Source of the DNA: an uncultured Alteromonadaceae bacterium
Lineage (GTDB): Bacteria; Pseudomonadota; Gammaproteobacteria; Enterobacterales; Alteromonadaceae
Reading direction: 5' to 3'
Assembly (NCBI GenBank): GCA_947494925.1
Contig: CANLWS010000009.1
Span: 62,001-126,000 of the forward strand
DNA length: 64,000 nucleotides
A program made the position numbers and the translations under genes. Below the pieces are notes generated by a model. It did not search any database and was not told the origin of the DNA. It worked only from the letters and a program-made list of their open reading frames with translations. This document shows positions 9,269 through 17,803 of this stretch, piece by piece (position 1 is the stretch's first letter; each line of letters begins with the position of its first letter).

Positions 9269-10337
9269 CTATTGGAATAGCCAATAATGTTTCAAATAAA
9301 TCATCATTCAGCGGATTTAACTCCAAACGAAAGTCGTTGTACAATCTGTTTAATCTGGCACGGGTGTTACTCAGGCCAATACCGAACCCGTCATGCTTAT
9401 CATCCAACGCCACTTTATTTGTAAGTTTAACATTCAACTCAGTTTGTGTGCGTTTTATCTCTAAATTCAATAGATTTCGATTTGATTCCAATTGTGAACC
9501 GTGTTGTACAGCATTTTCAACTAATGGATGTAACAACATGTTAGGAATATCCACCTCCAGGCAATCTTTATCAACGCTTATTCTGGCATCCAATTTTTCC
9601 GCAAAACGCATTTTTTGAATGGCTAAATAGCTGTTAATAAATGCTATTTCATCCTTAACTTTGATATCAGAGTTATTTTTGTTTTCAAGTATTTTACGCA
9701 GCATATGACTTAATTCAGACAAGGCACAAACCGCTTCTTTTTCTCTTTTTAGTCTAACCAGACTCGCAACAGTGTTGAGCGCATTAAAAAGAAAGTGCGG
9801 ATTAAGCTGAGACCGCAAGGTTTTTAGCTGTTCCTGGGAGAGAGCTGATTGGAGCTGTTTCAGTGCCAGTCTTTCTTCCACTAACCGATGATAAAATCGA
9901 GCGCCGAGTGCTGCAGCCAACACAGCGCCATAGATCAGGAAGTCCAGTTGCGATGAATTACTGACTATGTGCATCCAGGAATAAAAATAGTCACCACCGT
10001 CGTTAAGTAAAAACTCCTGCAGGAAGATGCTGGAAGACCAGTAGGCGAACAACAACACTATCATCCAGAAAAGGTGGCTGAGGAGTTTAAGCCATAAGGG
10101 CCTATTGGGATTTTCGTTGTGTTTGGTGACTAAAAATACCGCCGCCGTCATCCATATCCAGTTAACGAACCACGGCCCTAACCCTATCCATGTCCAAAGC
10201 CAGGTTTGTTCGCGCTCCGAATCGAGCCCAATATTATATTGAATATGTGTGAACACAGCATGTACCGCCATCCAAAGAAATACATTGGCACACCAGAAAT
10301 AGCGGTTAAACATTTTATGTTTGTGAACTTGTTCCAC
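9249..10337 (-). CDS. LytS-family sensor histidine kinase (system 2)
   Basis: 362 residues. Four to five hydrophobic segments lie between about 12 and 148, then a helical linker and the LytS-type kinase core: H181 in SQLNPHFLFNALN, LVENAVQHG N-box, and GFGIGLSNTRARL G-box. The catalytic core closely matches the kinase at 7131-8246, but the membrane part diverges more, keeping mainly the positions of the helices and motifs such as PW-x-x-NW. A direct repeat of AAGTAC with 20-bp spacing lies immediately upstream and could be the site of one of the LytTR regulators. Confidence 0.92.
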   Translation of the reverse strand: MEQVHKHKMFNRYFWCANVFLWMAVHAVFTHIQYNIGLDSEREQTWLWTWIGLGPWFVNWIWMTAAVFLVTKHNENPNRPLWLKLLSHLFWMIVLLFAYWSSSIFLQEFLLNDGGDYFYSWMHIVSNSSQLDFLIYGAVLAAALGARFYHRLVEERLALKQLQSALSQEQLKTLRSQLNPHFLFNALNTVASLVRLKREKEAVCALSELSHMLRKILENKNNSDIKVKDEIAFINSYLAIQKMRFAEKLDARISVDKDCLEVDIPNMLLHPLVENAVQHGSQLESNRNLLNLEIKRTQTELNVKLTNKVALDDKHDGFGIGLSNTRARLNRLYNDFRLELNPLNDDLFETLLAIPIGEQPDV

Positions 10338-10352
10338 TCAACAACACCCAAG

Positions 10353-10378
10353 AAGTACGACGCGGTTTATTAAAGTAC
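10353..10378. promoter_or_regulatory. Direct repeat, candidate LytTR-regulator site
   Basis: AAGTAC occurs at 10353-10358 and again at 10373-10378, a 20-bp period. The repeat is 16 bp upstream of the system 2 kinase start. LytTR regulators typically bind two short direct repeats about 20-21 bp apart, so autoregulation is a reasonable inference, not shown. Confidence 0.3.
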
Positions 10379-10854
10379 TGTTGTTTGTAACAATAATCCA
10401 CTATTAGCTGACGTCATCAGATGTTTGCTAATTCAAGATCATCAAAATTTCGCGCACACCGACTAAAATCTCGCCAATCCTGAGGAATTAGTTTAACCAT
10501 TCACACCTCATAACCGACGTTTTATCACAGCTAGCTAAGTTCATCACATATTCTGAACAATCAGCCAGAGAGCCCAAGATTTGGCAGCAACAAAGCCACA
10601 AACCCGAGAATGATTTTGCTTTTAAACCATTAAAAAACAATGTACTTCCCATGCTGATTGAATCATGGAAGCTTGAGTATCTGGATTTTGCGGACCGGCC
10701 AACCTATCAAATAGTTCCCCCTTTTTACCCTCCACTGCTGTCCACCTGTCACTCTGTTTTGTCTACTGGCGGAATCTCGCTAGTGCTCACGCTCATGACC
10801 GCTTAGTTTACCAACAGATAACGCATAAGTTATCGCTCAAAAACATAATAACCT

Positions 10855-10875
10855 CGTCAGTGCACACAACTGACG
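10855..10875 (+). promoter_or_regulatory. Hairpin in the leader of the TonB-dependent receptor gene
   Basis: CGTCAGT and ACTGACG form a perfect 7-bp stem around a 7-nt loop. It sits only a few bases before the GGGAG ribosome-binding site and 15 bp before the ATG. This position could affect translation or mRNA stability, or the repeat could be a DNA operator. Confidence 0.35.
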
Positions 10876-10890
10876 AACAGGGAGAAAAAC

Positions 10891-13863
10891 ATGTTTACAA
10901 GTACTCGACTGGCTCGTTCAGTCAGGCTCGCCTGTATTTTAGGCGCGACTGCTGCAACGGCCTTAACTTCCACCTCTATTCTCGCTCAAGAAGCAACCGC
11001 TGCTGATGAAGCCGATGTTGAAAAAATCTCGGTAACTGGTAGTCGGATTCGTGCGCCAGGTGTTGAATCTACAAGTCCTATCTTTTCATTAGGTGAAGAC
11101 GAAATTGTTAAATATCAGACGCCTGAATTTGAACGTGTAATACGTTCGTTACCTTCTACAATTCCTGCTGACGGTAGTAACGTAAACAACGGAACCGCTG
11201 GTGCGGCAACTATTGATTTACGTGGCTTAGGAGCTCAACGTAACCTGGTTTTGCTTGACGGTAAACGTATGGTGCCGTTCAACTTCAACGGCCAGGTAGA
11301 TACTTCCAACATCCCAACTGCTTTAATTGACAGTATTGATGTAATTACTGGTGGTGCCTCTGCGGTATATGGCTCTGACGCGATATCAGGTGCGGTAAAC
11401 GTAAGGTTGAAGCAGAACTTCGAAGGTGTTGCCATTGATCTTAACCACTCCGAAACTAGTGAGGGTGACGGTGACCAGGATAATTTATCTGTCACTATTG
11501 GTGGTAATTTCGATGAAGGCCGTGGTAACGCTGTTGTGTCCGTTAGCTGGATGGAACGTGATTCATTGCTGCTAGGCGGACGTGCGCTCGGCTTATTCGG
11601 TATCGATTCAAACAGCGGTGCAGGACTTGAAGAGTTCTTGAATGGAGACGTTGCGACTCCCCCAGTATCTGGTTGTGGTGGTCCAAGTGTTGTTGACTTT
11701 GTAAACGGCAGTGGTTCAACCACAGCTATCCCGACTCGCTTTGAAATAATTGGTGCAGGCGTTGAAGGGCAATTCCGCGATGACAGAAGCATTGGTGAGC
11801 AATGTAGCCGCTTTAACTTTAACCCGTTTAACTACTATCAAACACCGGCGGAACGTTATAGTGCAACAGCACTTGCACGCTACGAAATTAATGACAACCA
11901 TGAGTTCTATACGTCCTTCAATTTCACCAACACGACTGTTGTTCAGCAAGTAGCTCCTTCTGGTACTTTTGGTAGTACTTTTACGCTACCTCTTTACAAT
12001 CCGTTAATCAGTGATCAGGCGCTTCAATTTATGTTGGACGGTGCTAATGGTGCTGTAGCGAGTGGTGCACTGTTAAATGGTGGCAGCTGGAATGACGCCA
12101 ACAACAATGGTGTTGTTGATACTGAAGATTCGCTTCAAGTCAGACTTCGTCGTCGTACTTTGGAACTCGGCTTCAGAACAGAACGTTATGACGCAGAAAT
12201 TTGGCAAATCAACACTGGTGTTCGTGGCCAGTTGTTTAATGATTGGGAATATGACTTCTCTTATCAGTATGGTGAATCAAACCGGACTACCGTACGTGAC
12301 GGATATACTAACCTGGGTAACATCAATAACGCGCTGGATACCCGTGACGGTATAACTTGCGCCGTTGGTGGTAACTGTGTACCAATCGACTTGTTTGGCG
12401 GATTCGGAACCATTACCGAAGCCATGTCTGGTTATGCACGTGCCATTGCACTGCAGCAGCAGAAATATGAACAGGAAATCATGTCGTTGATCATCAATGG
12501 CGACTTTGAGTTCATAGAGCTGCCAACTGCAGCCGGGCCACTTGCAGTCAGCATAGGTTTCGAAAAACGTAGTGAAACAGGTTTACTTGAACCTGATGAG
12601 TGTTTGAAAGAATCACCCGCAAGTTGTCAAGGTGGTGCAGGTGGTAATTTGCTACCAATCACTGGTGGATATGACGTAGACGAAATTTTCATGGAGGGTT
12701 TCCTTCCTATTTTGGACGGAATGGCTTTTGCTGAATCTTTAGATTTGAATTTCGGATACCGCTCATCCCACTATGATTCTGTGGGCACAACTGATTCCTG
12801 GAAAATCGGCCTTAACTGGCGTCCTGTTGAATCACTGATGTTGCGTGTGATGGCTAACAAAGCGAACCGTGCACCAAACGTCGGCGAGCTTTCATCACCT
12901 GTAGTGACAGGCTTGGATAACGCGGTAATCGACCCATGTTCTGTTGCAAACGCAGCAAATATCGATGCGAATTTACGCCAGTTGTGTATTTCAACGGGAA
13001 TGACAGACGCGCAAGTAGGTATAATTCCAGATATTATTTCTGGTCAAATTAACACCTTCAACGGTAGCGATCCTAACAACCCTCCTGGTCCAGAAGAGGC
13101 TGATACATTGACAGCTGGTTTTGTATGGACACCTGACTTTGGTTGGGCAGAAGACTTTACCGTGTCAGTTGATTACTACGATATCGACATTGAAGATATC
13201 ATAGGTACTTTCTCAGCTCAGGAAATCCTGGACTCCTGTTACATTAATGGCGACACCAATGAGTGTGCCAAAATCAACCGTATCGGTGGTGACTTGACGG
13301 GTTCTGCGGCAGGTGTGGATCAGTTCACAACTAACCTGAAATTCCTGCAAGCTGAAGGTATCGAGATTGGTATTAACTTTGGTGTCGATATTGGTGATAT
13401 GGGTGAACTGGACTTCTCCGCCAACATCAACAAATACCTGACACAGGAATCACAAAGCTCTGATTCTGTACCTGTTCTTGATTGTAAAGGGTTCTACGGA
13501 ACAAGTTGTGATCCGCTATCTGATTTACGTTGGATTCAGCGCACAACCTGGACATTGGATGACTTTACCGTGTCATTGTTGTGGAGACACATCGATGCTG
13601 TTGAAGTTGAACCAGGTGAACGTGATCTGCGCTTTGAAGCCTTCAGAACAATCGGTGGTTACAACTACTTCGATCTGTTCGGTAGCTGGCAGTTCCACGA
13701 CAATATTACCTTTACTCTTGGTATAGATAATATGTTCGACAAAGATCCACCTGTTGTAGGTAACGATGTAGGTGATACCAGTTCTAACTCTGGTAACACA
13801 TTCCCAAGTAACTACGATACATTGGGTCGAATTTATAAGGCAGGACTTAAGTTCAAGTTCTAA
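10891..13863 (+). CDS. TonB-dependent outer-membrane receptor
   Basis: 990 residues. Signal peptide 1-32 (SILA-QE), then a TonB-box-like VEKISVTGSRI near 43-53, a plug domain with DLRGLGAQRNLVLLDGKR, and the conserved VDVITGGASAVYGSDAISG-type region (here IDVITGGAS...). A long C-terminal beta-barrel ends in a terminal phenylalanine (YKAGLKFKF). It transports a ligand too large for porins across the outer membrane using TonB-ExbBD energy. The long-loop, ~1000-residue form with a 'GSRI' N-terminus is the type abundant in Alteromonadales, where most members take up oligosaccharides or peptides, not iron complexes. No Fur box was seen upstream, which fits a non-iron role. The RBS GGGAG precedes the ATG, and an intrinsic terminator follows. 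Confidence 0.93.
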   Translation: MFTSTRLARSVRLACILGATAATALTSTSILAQEATAADEADVEKISVTGSRIRAPGVESTSPIFSLGEDEIVKYQTPEFERVIRSLPSTIPADGSNVNNGTAGAATIDLRGLGAQRNLVLLDGKRMVPFNFNGQVDTSNIPTALIDSIDVITGGASAVYGSDAISGAVNVRLKQNFEGVAIDLNHSETSEGDGDQDNLSVTIGGNFDEGRGNAVVSVSWMERDSLLLGGRALGLFGIDSNSGAGLEEFLNGDVATPPVSGCGGPSVVDFVNGSGSTTAIPTRFEIIGAGVEGQFRDDRSIGEQCSRFNFNPFNYYQTPAERYSATALARYEINDNHEFYTSFNFTNTTVVQQVAPSGTFGSTFTLPLYNPLISDQALQFMLDGANGAVASGALLNGGSWNDANNNGVVDTEDSLQVRLRRRTLELGFRTERYDAEIWQINTGVRGQLFNDWEYDFSYQYGESNRTTVRDGYTNLGNINNALDTRDGITCAVGGNCVPIDLFGGFGTITEAMSGYARAIALQQQKYEQEIMSLIINGDFEFIELPTAAGPLAVSIGFEKRSETGLLEPDECLKESPASCQGGAGGNLLPITGGYDVDEIFMEGFLPILDGMAFAESLDLNFGYRSSHYDSVGTTDSWKIGLNWRPVESLMLRVMANKANRAPNVGELSSPVVTGLDNAVIDPCSVANAANIDANLRQLCISTGMTDAQVGIIPDIISGQINTFNGSDPNNPPGPEEADTLTAGFVWTPDFGWAEDFTVSVDYYDIDIEDIIGTFSAQEILDSCYINGDTNECAKINRIGGDLTGSAAGVDQFTTNLKFLQAEGIEIGINFGVDIGDMGELDFSANINKYLTQESQSSDSVPVLDCKGFYGTSCDPLSDLRWIQRTTWTLDDFTVSLLWRHIDAVEVEPGERDLRFEAFRTIGGYNYFDLFGSWQFHDNITFTLGIDNMFDKDPPVVGNDVGDTSSNSGNTFPSNYDTLGRIYKAGLKFKF

Positions 13864-13882
13864 GCTAATAAATTCCATAAAT

Positions 13883-13911
13883 AAAAAACGGGGCTTTATG
13901 CCCCGTTTTTT
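13883..13911 (+). terminator. Bidirectional intrinsic terminator after the TonB receptor
   Basis: A perfect 12-bp stem (AAAAAACGGGGC / GCCCCGTTTTTT) with a 5-nt loop. It starts 20 bp after the receptor stop and overlaps the last bases of the convergent solute-binding gene, so it can serve both transcripts. Confidence 0.9.
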
Positions 13912-14683
13912 ATTCTGCTTGTACGCTTTGTTGGTAGCCAGCGATGATTTTCTGGTAGCGATCGCTAATCAGTATAAGCGCTAACTCTTGGTCAATTCGG
14001 GGGATAAGATCTGGCCACTGACGTTTTTTAGAAATAGCGATATAAGCAGGCGTGGATCGCACGGGTTTACGCATAGCCTCAATATTTAACTGAGGATTTT
14101 GCTTCAGGATGTATTCGCCGACAAATCGATTAAATAGCACCAACTCAGCACGTTTTTTTTGCAACATCTGAAAACTCTGCATAAGTCCGGCTACTTCAAC
14201 ATAAGTAAGTTGATTTCGACTTTGCATGGCGACAATATTTTCTGGATTTTTAAATCCTCTTACCATCGCCAGGATTCGACCGTTTAAATCCTGATCGGAG
14301 TGATAGTCAATGTCAGTCGATTTGTGTTTAAAGAAAACTAATTCAGATATATGCAGTGGCGTCGTCGTAAAATCAAGATAGTGTTCTCGTTCGGGCGACT
14401 TAAAGGCAGCAAATAAACAATCCACGTTGCCACTTTTCGCTTCCGATAAAGCTCTCGCCCAAGGCATCAATACGATTTTTATTTTTATTCCGAGCCGCTG
14501 ACCTAATAATTCAAACACCTCAGCTTCAACACCTTGGATACGCTTGTCTTCCAGATATACATACGGGGCAAACTGGTGAGTGGCACAAAGTAACTTTTTG
14601 GGGAACACTACTTCCTGTTCGCCGTACGCAGACCTCATCAAAAAAAGGGCCACCAGTAAAAGAAAACTCTTTTTTTTACCCAT
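13910..14683 (-). CDS. Periplasmic solute-binding protein, family 3 type
   Basis: 257 residues with an N-terminal signal (MGKKKSFLLLVALFLMRSAYG). The mature protein has the SBP_bac_3 pattern: a first strand then FAPYVYLEDKRIQGVEAEVFELLGQRLGIK, the PWARALSEAKSGNVDCLFAAFKSPER segment, and the second lobe around residues 115-210. No ABC permease or ATPase gene is nearby, so it is probably an orphan periplasmic amino-acid-binding-like protein, as is common in Alteromonas and Shewanella, with a ligand that cannot be assigned. The stop codon lies inside the terminator shared with the TonB receptor gene. Confidence 0.82.
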   Translation of the reverse strand: MGKKKSFLLLVALFLMRSAYGEQEVVFPKKLLCATHQFAPYVYLEDKRIQGVEAEVFELLGQRLGIKIKIVLMPWARALSEAKSGNVDCLFAAFKSPEREHYLDFTTTPLHISELVFFKHKSTDIDYHSDQDLNGRILAMVRGFKNPENIVAMQSRNQLTYVEVAGLMQSFQMLQKKRAELVLFNRFVGEYILKQNPQLNIEAMRKPVRSTPAYIAISKKRQWPDLIPRIDQELALILISDRYQKIIAGYQQSVQAE

Positions 14684-14777
14684 GACTTAGCATATCACCC
14701 GGTTACTTTAGACAAGCAACGATAATGGTGCTCTATACTGACCTAAACAAGTTTTTACGGAATTATTTTATGTGATA

Positions 14778-14987
14778 TCACTCAAGAAATTGAAATCTGG
14801 ACACAGTCTGACCTTCGACTTCTACCGTTTCTGTAAACATTTCCAAAGGCCTGACCCAAAGGCGACCTTCACCATACAAAGGTCTATAGACAACCAGTTC
14901 TGACTCATTTTCAGAATGTTTAGCAACACCTATAACCTCATAATCGTTGCCTTTATAATGCCGATAACGACCAAGATTAATTGTCAT
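14778..14987 (-). CDS. DUF1653-family small protein
   Basis: 69 residues matching the DUF1653 pattern: GRYRHYKGNDYEVIGVAKHSE, E-x-VVYRPLYGEGRLWVRPLEMF and a final FQF. Members are small single-domain cytoplasmic proteins of unknown function found widely in bacteria. The start directly abuts the stop of the MFS transporter gene, which indicates one transcript with the MFS and aminopeptidase genes. No catalytic residues are recognisable. Confidence 0.88.
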   Translation of the reverse strand: MTINLGRYRHYKGNDYEVIGVAKHSENESELVVYRPLYGEGRLWVRPLEMFTETVEVEGQTVSRFQFLE

Positions 14988-16199
14988 TTAAGCGTTCTCC
15001 ATTGCAAGCTTAGCCTGGAGAGATTTTAACCGAACCGATTGCCAGGCCAACAACATCAGATGTAAAACAACCACAACCAGGCTGGTGTACATTAATCCTT
15101 GCCAACCTAGTTTGTATAACATTACGCCAGCCCCTAAGGCTGCGATCCCTTGGGCAGTGAATACCAGCAGCTCGTTGAGCCCCTGCACGCGAATTTTTTG
15201 TTCCACAGTGTGGGTGCGAGGCAACAACACTGTCCCTCCCAGAAAAAGAAAGTTCCAGCCAATACCTAGTAAAACTAATGCCGACCAATAGTTGACCAGT
15301 TCACTGCCAATTAAAGCCAGCGTTATGGTGACCAGGTAAGCACTTAGGCCCATTAGAATAACTTTGCTGACACCGACTTTAGATATCAACCAGCCACTGA
15401 TAAATGACGGTAAAAACATGGCAATGATATGGCTTTGAATCACCCATTTAGTATGCTCAAGTGAATGATTTTCCAGTACATGCATGTGCACAGGCGTGGC
15501 AGTCATAATAAAACTCATCAGCGCATAACCAATAACAGACGAAGAGACCGCCACAATAAACAACGGACTCACGAGAACTGGTTTGATGCTAACCGGTCTC
15601 GCATCTGGCGTAGTAAGCCTTACGTGAGTTTCCTTAGTGAAACTGAATAGCACCGCGCAAACAACACATATCAGTGCCATCAAAATAAATGTTCCGGCAA
15701 ACAGCTGCTCTGTAAGATCTCTGCCCAAGGTAACGAGCTCTGGTCCGATGATGGCCGCCACAAGTCCGCCTAACAAAACCGTTGAGGCGGCCTTAGGAGC
15801 TTGTTCTACAGGCACAGACTCCATCACAGCGAAGCGAATTTGCTGAAATCCTGCTACTGCAAATCCGATTGCGAATGACGAACACAAAAAACCGTAAAAA
15901 CTCTGACTGGCGGCAGCATAGGCAGCCAGCAGTGATGCCAGCATTCCCAATAAAGCCACGCTGATAAACACCGGTTTTCTGCCAAATTTACCCATCAAAC
16001 GGGTGGCAGGTAAAACACCTGTTGCCGTTCCGACTATCATCAGGGCAACCGGCAAAGTAGCCAGATCAGACGTGGGCGCCAAACTTGCACCCAACACCCC
16101 ACCCACCAAGACCATCATTGCCCCTGCGCTCATAGCCAGAGACTGAATAGCAGTGAACAACCAAACCTGCCTGGGAAGTTGCAACATTGAAGACTTCAA
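14988..16199 (-). CDS. Major facilitator superfamily transporter
   Basis: 403 residues from a TTG at 16199, or 399 from the ATG at 16187 (MLQLPRQVWLF), which I prefer biologically. About twelve membrane segments are seen, with the MFS loop 2-3 motif in the form RLMGKFGRKPVF near residues 63-74. The central loop is short. The family moves small solutes or drugs by proton coupling; residues here do not identify a substrate, and the YfiS/multidrug type is a guess. The gene abuts the M17 aminopeptidase gene upstream and the DUF1653 gene downstream, an arrangement that could couple peptide breakdown to export, but this is inference. Confidence 0.86.
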   Translation of the reverse strand: MKSSMLQLPRQVWLFTAIQSLAMSAGAMMVLVGGVLGASLAPTSDLATLPVALMIVGTATGVLPATRLMGKFGRKPVFISVALLGMLASLLAAYAAASQSFYGFLCSSFAIGFAVAGFQQIRFAVMESVPVEQAPKAASTVLLGGLVAAIIGPELVTLGRDLTEQLFAGTFILMALICVVCAVLFSFTKETHVRLTTPDARPVSIKPVLVSPLFIVAVSSSVIGYALMSFIMTATPVHMHVLENHSLEHTKWVIQSHIIAMFLPSFISGWLISKVGVSKVILMGLSAYLVTITLALIGSELVNYWSALVLLGIGWNFLFLGGTVLLPRTHTVEQKIRVQGLNELLVFTAQGIAALGAGVMLYKLGWQGLMYTSLVVVVLHLMLLAWQSVRLKSLQAKLAMENA

Positions 16200-17759
16200 T
16201 CAATTCTCGCTTAAAATATAATTTGCTGCCAAGGCTACTACCGGTGCTGCTGTAGGTTTACCATGCTGCCAATCCCCATTTTCAATACCAGAACCGGCAA
16301 TATCTATGTGTGTAAAAGGAAGCGGTAACTCACTGCTAGCTCCATGATGGTCAAGCCCTGAAGCAATGGAAAGAAATGCCATAGGAAATTGATGGCCACG
16401 AACAGTGCTGACAGACGGAGCGTTATTGGAAGATAACACATCATCAGCTTTTGTTCTGGGCTGGATAAAACTAAAATCTTCCCTGCGTGAACGTGACTGC
16501 TCTGCAGGCTCTCCCCAAATCTCCCCTGCTTTAGCTATAGTGTTAGCGGTATCTGAATTTAGTGCTGGGCCATTTTCCACGAGCGCTGTGTACGGACCAA
16601 ATGCAATGGCAGCGTGCCCTGTCAGGGTTGCCACAGAAAATAGTTCAGGTGCCACCGCTGTCTTAGCTTCCAGGCGTAAATGAGATAAAATATCTGCCAA
16701 CACCATTCTGCCTTCTGCGTCCGTGTTACCTACCCGCACTCGCTTACCGGCATGACCTGTAATGATTTCGTCTGGTATAAAGGCGTCTGCGCCAATACTG
16801 TTTCTAACCGCACCTAATTCGGCAACGACTTTTAATCCTTTAGGGCGCATTTCTGCTAACACCTTCATAAATCCGGCAACGCCAGCAGCACCACCTTTAT
16901 CCCGGCTCATACCTGCCATATGTCCACCAACTTTTAGATCAGCACCGCCAGTATCAAAAGTTATGCCCTTACCAGCAAAGAACAAGGTTCTTTCTACTGG
17001 TCCTTCACCCTCATATTCAAGCCGAATAACTCTGGGCTGATGACGCTCCACCTCAACGGAAGCACGTGCAACAGCGTGCAGAAGGGGGTATTCACGTAAT
17101 ATTGTTTCGTCGTCAGACAACACAGTTACGCTGACCGCTGAATTGTGGAATGTTTGTACACAATAATCAGCAAAGCCCGGAGGCGCCATTCTTTCTGGTT
17201 CTGTCCCACATAGATCTCTGGCCACCCTCCTACCTGCTTCCAATGCGCTGAGTTTCCCCACATCCAGTTCGTTTTTACTTATCAGGCCTATTCGCTGTAT
17301 GCTTTCTACTTCATCTTCGCCCAAGAATTGACGCGCCTCCAGCGGCTGCCAAAGAGCCTGACAAATTCCCAAATAAGCTACCTCCAAGGATTTCATGTAC
17401 CGATCTGACTGGTCCGAAATTTCAACGATAACAAGGGGAGCAACAACGCCTGCTTCCTGACAGATATTCGCCGCTTCTTTCGCTGCATCAGAGACGCGTC
17501 GGACATCATCATAATCTCGATCCAGCGAGCCTGTTGGCGAGAAAATTAAGCGCTTACCAGGTAGATTTTCTGCAGAAATCAATAGGGCTTTGTTACCCGT
17601 TCTTTGGTCGAGTTCAGAATGCCGCAAGATCGCCTGTTCAATATCTGCGGATAAGGTGGAAGAAGATTGATCAGATATAAAAATCAGTGCATCCCACTGA
17701 CCGCCGATAGTCAAGGCAGAAGGAATATCCGTAACAGATACTGGAGAAGGAAATGGCAT
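16200..17759 (-). CDS. M17 leucyl aminopeptidase family protein
   Basis: 519 residues. The C-terminal catalytic domain has both M17 metal and active-site signatures: GKGITFDTGGADLKVGGHM (Lys and Asp ligands) and NTDAEGRMVLADIL (Asp, Glu and catalytic Arg). The N-terminal domain (about residues 1-175) is more divergent than in PepA. Members are cytosolic hexamers with two divalent metals that remove N-terminal residues from peptides. In the metal segment the usual MKxDMSG is replaced by MSRDKGG, so it belongs to a divergent M17 branch. The stop TGA directly abuts the MFS gene start. Confidence 0.88.
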   Translation of the reverse strand: MPFPSPVSVTDIPSALTIGGQWDALIFISDQSSSTLSADIEQAILRHSELDQRTGNKALLISAENLPGKRLIFSPTGSLDRDYDDVRRVSDAAKEAANICQEAGVVAPLVIVEISDQSDRYMKSLEVAYLGICQALWQPLEARQFLGEDEVESIQRIGLISKNELDVGKLSALEAGRRVARDLCGTEPERMAPPGFADYCVQTFHNSAVSVTVLSDDETILREYPLLHAVARASVEVERHQPRVIRLEYEGEGPVERTLFFAGKGITFDTGGADLKVGGHMAGMSRDKGGAAGVAGFMKVLAEMRPKGLKVVAELGAVRNSIGADAFIPDEIITGHAGKRVRVGNTDAEGRMVLADILSHLRLEAKTAVAPELFSVATLTGHAAIAFGPYTALVENGPALNSDTANTIAKAGEIWGEPAEQSRSRREDFSFIQPRTKADDVLSSNNAPSVSTVRGHQFPMAFLSIASGLDHHGASSELPLPFTHIDIAGSGIENGDWQHGKPTAAPVVALAANYILSEN

Positions 17760-17803
17760 AACGGACTCACTCTTTTATTAAAAGGAAATTTACCCGATTA
17801 TTA

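Larger units (their letters stand above)
10338..10890. other. 553-bp non-coding region between system 2 and the TonB receptor
   Basis: This region separates two divergent transcripts and should hold both promoters. It contains an AAGTAC direct repeat (10353-10378), a TGACGTCA palindrome (10409-10416), a polypyrimidine stretch near 10709-10760, and a 7-bp stem hairpin just before the receptor start. One 51-codon frame (10651-10806) has no ribosome-binding site and is not called. The length suggests a long regulated leader for the receptor. Confidence 0.55.

Noticed and set aside
10409-10416. TGACGTCA (CRE-like) palindrome
   Set aside because: Eight bases in a bacterial promoter region with no known bacterial counterpart at that position; likely chance.
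10651-10806. A 51-codon open frame in the TonB-receptor leader
   Set aside because: No ribosome-binding site, no recognisable sequence features; more likely chance.
11235-11792. Long open frame opposite the TonB-receptor gene
   Set aside because: Antisense to a clear receptor coding region with low-complexity composition; a shadow of codon use.
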